A DNA stretch of 31,963 nucleotides from assembly GCA_009602735.1 (NCBI GenBank), contig WELA01008249.1, positions 104,034 through 135,996 of the forward strand, given 5' to 3'. Numbering within the stretch: position 1 is the first letter of the stretch; each line of letters opens with the position of its first letter. Below are positions 20,845-30,496 of this stretch, piece by piece. The notes beneath the pieces were generated by a model. That model was not told where the DNA came from, did no database searches, and was given only the letters and a program-made list of their open reading frames with translations. The translations under genes and the position numbers were made by a program. The DNA is from Mesotaenium endlicherianum (taxonomy: Eukaryota; Streptophyta; Zygnematophyceae; Zygnematales; Mesotaeniaceae).

Positions 20845-20850
20845 AATAAA
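20845..20850 (+). terminator. Polyadenylation signal of CAD
   Basis: AATAAA lies 46 nt after the CAD stop codon, within the usual range of plant near-upstream elements. Confidence 0.5.
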
Positions 20851-22306
20851 TTTGACGCAGTAAGGCAGAGGGCTACGTTGTCATTATGAAGAAGCAAGTA
20901 CGTGTACATGCCTATGTGTGAGCTCGCAATGCTCATATTTCCTTTGAGTACACCATTGATGGAGGATCATATTACTTCTTGTAGGAGTTGTTGAATAAGA
21001 GGACTCGCCTTCGATGGTTTCATTTTTTCAAATTATGTTAGGTTACAACTTTGTCTTTCTGAATATGTTGGGTTGCAACTTGACTCGATCCAGATAGTGT
21101 AGGTTGCGAATAAGTAACTTGGAGTACGTTGCACTATCTCGAGTTGGACTTTGAGGGATGCGAGGGGGTAGGCTTTAGAACATGTGTATTTCTGTACTAT
21201 CCCCATAATGTATGCAAGGATTGTCATGGAATATCAATTTTGCACTTTTCCACTGGATAATATGATTGCAAATGTCAATACGTGTACTCCTACCTTCGTT
21301 TAAGGATGAGATAAGTCTTGAGTGCAAACGGGTAGGCAATGGAGTAAGCTGTCTTCCTTCAAACCACCTCTTGACCAAAAGATTTCTTGTACTAAGCAAG
21401 CTCTAGCAACACATGTGCAAGCATGATGATCTCTTGTTTGGTAATTTCGAAGCTATCTCTATGACTCTTGAAGTAAAGACTTGAGGAGAGTGTGTCGACT
21501 AAAGGCTGGCAAGAGTAGCCGAGCCACAAATACTTGAGCTCTTGCTTTGGAAATGGCTATCTTGACGGGGAGATGCGGTTCAAGTAAGTGAAAAGCAACA
21601 GTTGGAGCTGAATTAACTCGTCGAGTCAATTGAAAAGCATCGTAGATTCCTACAGCACAACCTGTACGAAGTTAAGTCCCGAAGCCCTCGAAGCACGCTC
21701 ATACAAGCTTCAATTGGGCAATAGCAACTAATATATGATCATTTCATTAACATCAGCCGCCATCAGATCAAAATTATCATGCTAATCAATAGCAACAGAG
21801 CTCAATATGACATTACAGAAGAAACTAAAGCAACAGTCTGATTGTAGAGACATTCTTGCAATATTTCTCTTCAGAATATGCTTCACTTTTAAGTTATAAA
21901 TTCTAGTATGCATGTAACTTATAACTGATGCTTTGTCAAATGAAGCTCCTCGGAATAGTGGCGTTGTCATTGTTTCACGTTGACGGAAAGTGACAATGAG
22001 TGTTGTTTGCCAAACAGTGTCGGTTATGACACTAGGACATCGTTTCGTAAGATATCCAGACGTTGAGCTGCATGAGTTGAGGTGAGTTACAGTCTGACCC
22101 GGAAAAATCAAGTCCGGTGTCCTCTCAATGCAAAAGTAGTGATTGTCTTTGCAGCAAGTCCGAACACCTGTATTGCGTAGACAGCTCTACATCGTGTCAG
22201 TTGCAACTGAGGAAATTTTGTAACGGTGGTTTCGTTATGAATTTCAAGGCTTATTCTTAGTCGCAGACGAACAATCACAATCCAAAAGCTGCGTAAAAGA
22301 CCATCG
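20851..22306. other. Intergenic region between CAD and the F-box gene
   Basis: No gene seen. At 21035-21110 three diverged units of the form TGTTGGGTTGCAACTT follow each other at about 35-bp spacing. Other open frames are short and unremarkable. Confidence 0.5.
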
Positions 22307-22312
22307 TATATA
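22307..22312 (+). promoter_or_regulatory. Possible TATA box of the F-box gene
   Basis: TATATA, 87 bp upstream of the first ATG at 22399. No supporting element was recognised. Confidence 0.35.
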
Positions 22313-22398
22313 CCCTGCGACAAACTTGCTATGCAGACTAACTTGACGATCAGTTGTACTTTGATACAGCCTGACTTTGTTACTTTTTACAAGTCCTC

Positions 22399-24421
22399 AT
22401 GGAACAGCTTGAAGAGGAATTACTGTATCACATCTTTGAAGTTGATGGATGGGATATATCCGTCATAGCACGTGTGGCATGTCGTTCCCGCCACTTTGCA
22501 GAGGCCATGAATAGAGTGGGTTGGCGTACAGTCAGTCTTCGTGTGGGCAAGCACTTGTGATGGTTCCAGATATGAGTGGTTGCATCTGGCAAAACTTCTG
22601 TACCTTTGCCCTGGCTATCCAGAAGATGAACGGACTCCTGATATTCCGTTGCATAAGCATACGTGCTATTTTGAGGAAATAGACAAGCACTTCTTGATTC
22701 CAGAATGCAAGCAAGACTCTCTGTATATGAGCAAACCATGTGATCACCTCTATGGAGACGATGAAGACGTGTGCATCACCAGAGGCTTCTTCAAGAATTT
22801 TGAATCGAGCATGTAATTCACGTATTCTCCATTAGGCAAGTCTTTGGTGCGTTAATCATTACTCTTCGATTTGCTACTGCTGCTAAGGTGTAGGTGCTCA
22901 CCACTTGTCTGACCCCTTCATTGTACATGTTAGGTACGATCCGTAACCTAATAGCTGCTACTGAGAGCTCTTCCAAGAGCATTCTCGATCTGGCCCGGAC
23001 ACGGATACAAATTTACACCAGATACTACAGCAGCTGGCACGCAATAAAATACTGATTCTTATCCTTGCAGTTGCAAACTTCATCCCAGCTACTCGTGCCA
23101 CAGGTTGGGCCTTCCCTGTCCTTCCTCTTCCTCCTTTTTCTGATACATGGAAGACATCTAGTTCGTGTTGCAGAGCGTACAGGATCCTCGGAGAAGTGCA
23201 GCAGGGAAGGGTAGGATCTGCCTACAACAAGTACAGATCATGCCCGTACTGCAACTCAGAGGTGAGCTCTTTGCACCCCCCCCACCCCCTTCCCCAAGTT
23301 ACTATCCAAATACAGCTTGTTGTTAGCTTCTCCTGGTCATATGTGATTCTTACGCTTTCCTGCACGGGCCTTTGAAGTGCATCGGCTGTTCAAATACAGG
23401 AGCAAAGTCTGGTTGGTAGAAACTATCCTTTGGTTAACTGCGGACTAAGCTTAGAGGTGTGAGAGAACTGTGTCATGTAAAACTCGACGTTGACTGTTTT
23501 GGGCAGGATGTCAGTGTGCATACACTGGTCCAGCCAGCCACCCTAAATGTTTACCTTCAGTATTGTCAAAGGGGGCCATGTGTCCTTTTGTGGGCAGGGT
23601 CTTATCTGTTGGTGCTCCGTCTCGCAAGCTCTAAAAGCTTCGGCGCTCCTTGATGGCTGTCTCTCAGGTCTGGGATGCGAAGGAGGTAGTGGCCCCAATG
23701 CTCGACGAATTCGACCATGGGTTCTCCAGGGGCTGGCGCGACAGCTATGTGCATCCCTATGTCTGTGCAAAGGTGAGTGCAAATTGTGTACAGGACAGTA
23801 CATGCATGCCCTGGAGTTGGAGTCTGGCAATAAGAGCACCTCCGGCACTCTGGCTTTCAGGGCTTCTCCGAAGCTCTGGCCTTGGCTGCAGGTCTGACTT
23901 GGACCAGAGCGACCTGCCTGTTACTACTGGCTTGAACCCCAAGTCTGCGCTCACAGAAGAAGCTGCAGGGGCATTGTCCAGTGTTGTTCATTGCTCGGCA
24001 ATGTCGAGAAGCTAAGTGCCGAGCAGAGTTGGAGGAGTTGTGACAATCTCACTCGTCATGAGGTTAGAGATTCTGTAGTTGGCACCAGTGGGTCTGTGTT
24101 GCAAGTTGGGATGAACCTATTTAATGCATGGCTCTTTACATAGCTGGCTGGGGACATTGCCATTATTGTCGTGTCAAAAACTGCAGAGGTTGCTGATGGG
24201 CAGGGGCCAGTTGATGCACACATATTTCGAACATAGTGGCCAGAGAAGCAACCTAACTGCTCGACGTGAATGATGTATTGAGTCGTTAAAATCTCTTCTT
24301 TGAGCAGGGCCATTACTTGTGCATCACAGACTTCCGCGATGATGCCGTTTGCGACCCCTGGGATCGTTGCAGACATGACAATCATCGCAGCGCTTTGCAG
24401 GGGAGAACGCAGCAGGATTGA
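22399..24421 (+). CDS. EID1/EDL-like F-box protein, apparent frameshift in exon 1
   Basis: Substrate-recognition subunit type of SCF ubiquitin ligases. EID1 in Arabidopsis dampens phytochrome A signalling, and its EDL relatives act in stress and flowering. Exons: 22399-22812, 23174-23261, 23668-23772, 24308-24421, all GT-AG and phase-consistent, giving about 239 residues. An F-box helix set opens the protein (LEEELLYHIFEVDGWDISVI, then ARVACRSRHFAEAMNRVGWR). A second block has WLHLAKLLYLCPG and SLYMSKPCDHL, and then a probable zinc-binding tail with CPYC (exon 2), VW (exon 3) and YVCAKGH across the last junction. The first 53 codons run into TGA at 22558-22560. The matching block continues in the +1 frame from about 22557. 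Either there is a 1-nt insertion in the assembly or the gene is broken. Exact family membership is from motif order only. Confidence 0.72.
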
Positions 24422-25324
24422 GGTGTGAAAGTAGGCCGCCTACTCTTACATTGATATGTGCCGAAGAATACTTGGAAGTATATTCTTGCTATTTAGTCAT
24501 TTGAGATGCGGAGGAGTATTCAAAAGCTAACAATTACGGAGGTACCATGGGGCTAAGGTCTTCTGGGTAGTAGGGTAACCTTTTGGGCCTTCTTTTGCAG
24601 AGGACAAGGCCGGTGCTCCTTGCTTCTTCCACCTGCATTAAGCAGGTTATTAGTTTGTGTAATTCCTTCTTCCTCGCAGCTGAGGCATCAGGTTACTTGG
24701 TCGCATTGGCCTGTGTATTATTTGGATAAGTGGAGGTCAGCTGCTTATGATGTAAACTAAGTTACCAGAAGTTAACTTTGTCTCTGGTGTTAGGAAGCTT
24801 GTGGGCAAAAGGTTGGAAGCTGAGACCACTGCTATATAAATTGAGGCAAAGTGCAAGGAAGCAGCGCCTCGATCAAGTAAGAAAGCTCCTGATCTATGTA
24901 AGCAAAGGCCACGTGAACCAGTTATTCTTTTCCTTAAAGAATTGACTTCTCAGAAAGTAGCTCCATCATATCTGCCATTAACATTTAAAGTTTTGTGAAA
25001 TGAAGATTTAACAAAGATTTGGCTGACTCTTTGCAATATACAGACATAGAAGCCGAGAATAGTATCTCTGCCAATACCATCTATCTTGTGATTCTATTTT
25101 CCGTGCAGCTTACAACTTGCTGTTGTAGACTTTTGCCACAACTGATTTCGACTGCCTGTAAGGTCATTCTTACATGACTAACTCTCTGCTCGGTTCCAAA
25201 AACAGCCCTATACAATTTTTCAAATGCTTACGAACTGCTTGCCCTCTATATACATGCATCCGTGGTCAACGACATTTTCTACAGTAATTAAAGAACCACC
25301 AAAAGAAGCTGCCATCACCACGAC
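24422..25324. other. Intergenic region between convergent genes
   Basis: Separates the F-box gene (+) from the 3' end of the enoyl-CoA hydratase gene (-). No open frame, repeat or RNA gene seen. It presumably holds both 3' ends, but I found no clear AATAAA on either strand close to the stops. Confidence 0.45.
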
Positions 25325-28300
25325 TCATTGATGCTCAAACGCAGGAGCACGCTTCTCCAAAAAGGCAGCCATTCCTTCTTTCTGATCTTTGAGACCAAAC
25401 GAGGCGTGAAAAAGAGCACGCTCCCTCCTCAACCCCTCCCTGAGCCCAACGTCATACGCTGCATTCACTGCCTCCTTCGCCATCGCAACGGCCGGCCGAG
25501 ACAAAGCTGCCAGTTTCCCCGCCAGCAGCAGTGCCTCAGCATGGAGAGCCTTCTGGCCTCCTTTCACCTGCACCCGCCTCATGGCAGGCAGTCTCAGACA
25601 AGTCAGAGCATTGGTTGCACAGACCTCCACGTGAGACACCACCCTGCAATACAACTGCACCAAGGCTATACCCGAAGTAGAAAGGCATGAAGCAACTCCT
25701 TGCAGATGGCCGGAGAGTCGTGCGCAAGAACTTGCTACTTGGCAACGGCGTAGCGTGTATTCCAAGAATGTCGTAAGTCAGGTGGGAAAAGCTTAGTAGG
25801 CAGGTCAAAATGCTGTAGGAAAGCCATCTGGCACTGACGGTGCTCCTGTTCTCCGCAGTCAGCAACACGAATGCAGCTCAATCAAAAGGAGGAGCTCATG
25901 GCTGTCCCCATCCGGCATAGCCTCCTTAGCCCAACCCCATGAGACCAGGCAATACAGTGGATCCTTTATTCTTCTAATTCGGCTTCAGAGCTTAATCCTG
26001 GTACCTTGCCCTCGTTCATACCTGCTATCACCAGTGAAAGCACAGCGGATGGCATAAGCCGTCGCCTCTGCTTACATAAATTGATTGAATGAACCCCAAA
26101 CTACAATGTGCGAGCTGGCTCACGTACTTAGTGCCGCACACATGTCCTGAACCTCCCTCTTTGACCAAGTACACTTGCTCTACGTTCTTAGCATCAGCTG
26201 AAGCCAATAGTCCTCAAAAAGCATTTCAGTATGTACCGAAGTTCAAAAATCAAGGTTTAATCAGCCATCACCTGCACTGACTAAACAGCGAATAGGAATC
26301 TTCTGGACAGTCTTTGTTTCACAGGTTTCATGGTAAATGCCTAGTACACAACTTGCGAGATTCCAGCCTTTAGTATAGACGGTAAGCAGCATGTACCCTC
26401 CCCCCCCGCGCCAACTGTCAATCGTACGATATAGACATGCGAGAAGACACAGTGCAGGTGAAAGACCTCCAGCAAGCAGAGCAACTCACGCAATTTTTCA
26501 GAAAGTTTGGATCTGCATGATCTTGTGCAGTTGCACCAAAGCTGGGGCCAAAGTTCCATCAGAACAGCAAGTCACGGGGAAGTATCTCCTTCATCACCTT
26601 CCAAGCAGTAGCACACTGTGTCTTGGCCTTCTTTCTTGTCCTTAGAAACAAAGTGTGACAAACATAGCCTATTCTGAGATCATAAAAGTTTCAAGAGCAT
26701 TTGAAAGGAGCACTTCATATCCACGTGACACATCATGAAAAGACTTGGCATCAAGAAAGTGACGTACCACACGAGCAGCAAGGCCTCTCCTGGCAGCTTC
26801 CTCGGCATCCATGAAATGCTCCCCCGTCAAAATCATCTCCATTGCCCTTGACTTGCCGACTTCTCTAATAAGACGCTGGGTGCCGCCCATTCCGGGCAGG
26901 ACTCCAAGTTTGACCTCCGGTTGACCAAACAAGGCCTTCTCTCCAGCCAGGATTATGTCACACATCATTGCCAGCTCGCAGCCTCCTCCCAATGCATACC
27001 TGGACAGCTACAGCCGCGAGCCCAGCAGTGAGCTCTACGTGGACTTGGTCAACTTGGTCAACTCAATCAATTTGGTCAACTAGCTATCATGCTCATGACC
27101 ATGGCCCCGCCTCTCAAGCCCCTCCAACTACTGGTGGAAGGAGACGTAGAATTCACGCGTGCTCTCCATTGGCTTCTTAGAGTTCTGTTTGTAGCTAAAA
27201 GTCACGAGTTGCTCAAAGCTCTTGCAAAGCTCTGCCTGGCAGCTATAAATTTATAATGTACTCGGTCCAACAATTTCATTGTTTGTTTACTTCAAGATGG
27301 CATCAATAAATAACACTACCTTTAGGTTGTTATGAGGCCTTAGCAACGCCAATGCATAGCTAAGAGCAAGAGTGCAGGTCCTGTAGGCATTAGAAACAAT
27401 GGAGGTTGCTCGAGTAAGTCCACTCCTAACAATAAGAAGGGTGGATTCAGCAAACCCCTCCAATGAAACAAGGATGTTCCATTTACCAGCCACGAGGCAA
27501 AACAGCTTATCGGACGGCATGGAATCGAGTATGAGGACATGGAATCGAATTGAAGAGCAAGATTACCCGTTGACAGCAGCAATGATTGGTTTCTTTATGC
27601 CCCCCACTGCCTCCCACCCAGCCAGCATGCCAGTCTTGTACGCCTCAACAAAAGTCTTGTCCTTCATTTCTTGGATGTCAGCGCCTGCTGCAAACGCTTT
27701 GCCCTCTCCTGTAACGACAATAGCTCCAACCTGGGCAGACAAGAGGCAATACACCACAGCTGAGCTATAACGCACCTGAAATACTGCAATTATTGACATG
27801 TTCGACCAGTAGGCTTGAAGGAGTCTATGAAGGATGCTACCGTAACACACGCATGATGCCCTCCGTGGAGGAGAATTGTCTCAATGGCCGAAGAGGTCCT
27901 GGTGCATTCTAACTGGTGACAGAAACAGCGGTATACCGATTGCTGTGGACATGGACTGTTGAGAGTGATTCAATGCTAGGAAGGACACATAGCCATACCT
28001 CAGGATGTTGATCGTAAGCTTTTAGTGCATCGACGACCTCCGCCATCACACCTTCTGAGAGAGCATTGAGGGCTTTCGCTCTCGCTAAAGTGATTAGCCC
28101 AGTTTTATGCTCGGCCACAATCTCAGCCCTTATATATTCATACCTCTTGCCCTCAAGAGGTGCACTGTCAGATTTGTGAGAATTCGAGCCATCATTATCA
28201 CTGAAGCATGGGGCAGATGTATGCAGTGCCTGCGAATATGGCCTACGAAGCGGTGGTAGAAAAGTCGTCGTACATGCGGATGGCACAAACCTAACGGGAG

Positions 28301-28463
28301 GAGGATCGCCACAAGTACTTGAATGTTCTAAACGATTTATATGTCCAAACAAGTCCGCGTTATCTGCAAGTAAACTTGGACTACTTAGGAGGGGTTTTAT
28401 CCTATATACGTACTTGCAAAGTCTGGATGAGCGGGCGTTCACCCTCCCCAGCAACAAAGCCAT
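25325..28463 (-). CDS. Short-chain enoyl-CoA hydratase, mitochondrial type
   Basis: Crotonase-family enzyme adding water to 2-enoyl-CoA in beta-oxidation and branched-chain amino-acid breakdown. Exons in reading order: 28463-27999, 27730-27567, 26999-26768, 25567-25325, all GT-AG and in frame, giving 367 residues. Residues 1-120 form an Arg/Ser-rich, acid-poor leader ending near [10 protein letters not shown], typical of mitochondrial import. The body follows human ECHS1 closely from YEYI onward: oxyanion-hole segments [12 protein letters not shown] and GYALGGGCE, catalytic Glu218 (GGGCE) and Glu238 (QPE) spaced 20 as in the family, GMGGTQRL, and a C-terminal [11 protein letters not shown] trimerisation end. 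The usual TLNRPKALNAL is [11 protein letters not shown] here. The start codon is the first ATG of the open leader. Intron 3 contains TTGGTCAAC repeats near 27043-27078. Confidence 0.94.
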
Positions 28464-28831
28464 ACTGTAAATGTATCGCAGTGGTCAAGGCATTCACATT
28501 CCTCCTATGCATAATCCTAAAGATGGGATTTCTTTCTTCGGAGAGTGTGGAACGTTAGATTGCTGCAGAAGCAGACAGGAATTAGAGTGAGGGCGAGTAA
28601 GAAAGTCTAGAAGTTAAGCACTCTGAAGTTGTCTGGACTCTGGACTCTGAATCATATTAACGAATCATTAACGCCCATATACGCATTTGAAAGAAGCTCT
28701 TCTGACGTGGGCTGAAGTGCAGTGTCACTCCACGTGTTCAATACTTTCACGTTTTTCACATGGTTTCTCTTAGAGCGTGTCTCACTGCGTGGTTTCTTTG
28801 GATTCGAGGATCATTTGATTCAACCAAATTA
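28464..28831. other. Upstream region of the enoyl-CoA hydratase gene
   Basis: Presumed promoter and 5' leader for the minus-strand hydratase gene. No single convincing TATA box was identified (a TATATGG-like word on the minus strand near 28680 is possible). No open frame of note. Confidence 0.35.
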
Positions 28832-29677
28832 GGCCCAGTTTACAGTGGGCAAATCGATAGCGACTTAATTGATTGAAAGGTACGAACCGGTACCTGCAGG
28901 TACATTTTCAATTTGAGCGCAATGAAAGTGCTGTTTACAGTGGTCTTTAGGCGCGACGTGATTGATTGAAGTTGGTAAAAAAATTGATTGAACTTCGTGG
29001 TTTCAATCAATCAAACTCGGATTTTCAAACCTGCTCTCGAGCAGGTTTGAGAATCTGAGATGTGTTCGACCCCTCGAATGACCCCTCCTCGACGATCACT
29101 CGATCGACAAGGACTGTCGATATTAGGTAGGGGATGCAAATAAGGATGTACTCGTGGTGTACTTTACTTTTTTTGGCAACGATTTCGGGACGACAAGGAG
29201 TAAAGAAAAAAATACAGCGTTCACCAAGTTTCTACACTTAACATTCGTTTGAACCCATCGCATATGTTTACTGTTATCCCTCCCTCGCTATTTGGGAAAT
29301 GCTAATACAATAGTTTCTATTGCATGAGCAGGCTATGGTGTATTTATGTTCGCGGCTGTTCGCGGCTGGTGAGGATGTGAGGTTTCGGCACCCAAAGGTC
29401 ATTCTTTAAGAGCAAGATGCACGATGCACGATGTTAAAATATGATTTGTGAGGTCTGACCGAGCCCGGAAATTACGCGGAGACAAAGCGCGACATTATGT
29501 GGAGGGGATTTTACCAATTCCCTCAATCAATTTGTGCTCGTGCACTGTAAACGCTTTTTTGTTTAGCTGTTTAAAACTTGGTCGTCTATTTTTGTCTTCG
29601 TCGCTTCGATCTCGTAGTTTTCAATTCCGCAATTCACGTTGATCAATTGAGTGCCTGTGGCCACTGTAAACTGGGCC
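28832..29677. mobile_element. PIF/Harbinger (Tourist-like) non-autonomous DNA transposon
   Basis: 846 bp with 17-bp perfect terminal inverted repeats, GGCCCAGTTTACAGTGG at the left and its complement at the right, flanked on both sides by TTA (28829-28831 and 29678-29680). A TTA duplication and GGCC-type ends are the Harbinger signature. The inner ends repeat the words TTTACAGTGG (near 28933, and inverted near 29541) and ATTGATTGAA (several copies between 28868 and 29010, with a related ATTGATTGAG inverted near 29521), which look like subterminal transposase-binding sites. No transposase frame is present, so it would depend on an autonomous partner. Confidence 0.85.
29022..29053. repeat. Near-perfect hairpin inside the DNA transposon
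   Basis: TCAAACCTGCTC (29025-29036), a 2-nt centre, and GAGCAGGTTTGA (29039-29050) form a 12-bp perfect stem. Pairing extends outward with one mismatch. As RNA it would fold strongly and, if transcribed, could feed small-RNA production. Confidence 0.7.
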
Positions 29678-29956
29678 TTAGAATGTAAGAAGGACTTTGA
29701 ATCACGAGGGCATTTTTTCTTGCTGAACCATTATTTTATGGGTCTATGTTATGGGGTAATTACCAAAGTAGCACTTCAAGTTTCGTTTATTTCAACATCC
29801 AGAACTCCAAGTTTCGTAATTACAAATTTAACACTCGCACATGTAAGGTGAGGCCACGTAGGTCTTACACGATCTAATGACGTGCCACACGAATTTGCAC
29901 GCGACCCTACCTGACACACAAACTTCTCTTTCGTTTCTAAAATCTTCCACAACCAC

Positions 29957-30459
29957 TGTAGTGATTTGAGTTATTATATATTAGTTTGCATATATTTCAA
30001 TATTTTCAAATATATTTGGAGTAGTATTGTGTGGATTCAAGTGTGAATAGGTACTCTAGTGACTTGGTTCATGTCCTTTGAACCTTCTAAGGCATTTTCG
30101 AAGTTAGAGGAAAGACCTAGAAGAACTCCACGTGGCAAAAGTCAAATGTGCCATTTTTAGGTCAAAAGGACATGTGTACATTATTCTAGAAAGAGGTGGC
30201 AAGTTTTGGGATGTGTTGGGTGCCAACACATCAACATACACCTTCCTAGAAATTACTTATTTAGCAAGTATATAAACAAGAGCTAGAACATAGAAAGACA
30301 TTCCAGAATCACTCTTGTACTTGCCAAAATCCAGAAATATATTAACTTTCAAGAAGCCATCTCTCTTTCAAGAAGCTACCACTTGTGTTCAAAGATCCTT
30401 GTCTTGAATAGATAAAGTATTCTGTTTTACTAAGTACTTTATCTATCTGTTTCACTACA
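29957..30459 (+). repeat. 5' LTR of family B gypsy element
   Basis: 503 bp from TGTAGTG to CACTACA (inverted ends), followed directly by a primer-binding site. Homologous to the reverse complement of 8356-8853. It has a TATATAAA box near 30269-30276 with the leader after it, and a palindromic TGTTGGGTGCCAACA near 30215-30229 that is kept in both LTR copies. The left flank CCCAC/ACCAC cannot be paired because the 3' LTR lies outside the window. Confidence 0.88.
30269..30276 (+). promoter_or_regulatory. TATA box of family B LTR
   Basis: TATATAAA in the LTR, about 185 bp before its end and about 220 bp before the gag start. The same spacing is seen in the solo copy at 8356-8853. Confidence 0.5.
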
Positions 30460-30460
30460 G

Positions 30461-30472
30461 TGGTATCGGAGC
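30461..30472 (+). other. Primer-binding site (tRNA-iMet type)
   Basis: TGGTATCGGAGC starts 1 nt after the LTR. It differs at one base from the TGGTATCAGAGC site of most plant LTR retrotransposons, which pairs with the 3' end of initiator methionine tRNA to prime minus-strand synthesis. Confidence 0.85.
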
Positions 30473-30496
30473 TAGGCACTTTGGTAGCACAAGAAG

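Noticed and set aside
22541-22816. Separate small gene starting at 22541
   Set aside because: Its sequence continues the F-box family block and splices in frame to exon 2, so it is part of the F-box gene after a frameshift.
27909-27998. Extension of hydratase exon 1 to 27909
   Set aside because: The family alignment stops at a GT donor at 27998 and resumes at 27730. The extra residues are intron translation.
28868-29010. CRISPR-like repeats (ATTGATTGAA words)
   Set aside because: Units are only 10 bp, irregularly spaced and in both orientations, inside a eukaryotic transposon. Subterminal binding sites explain them.
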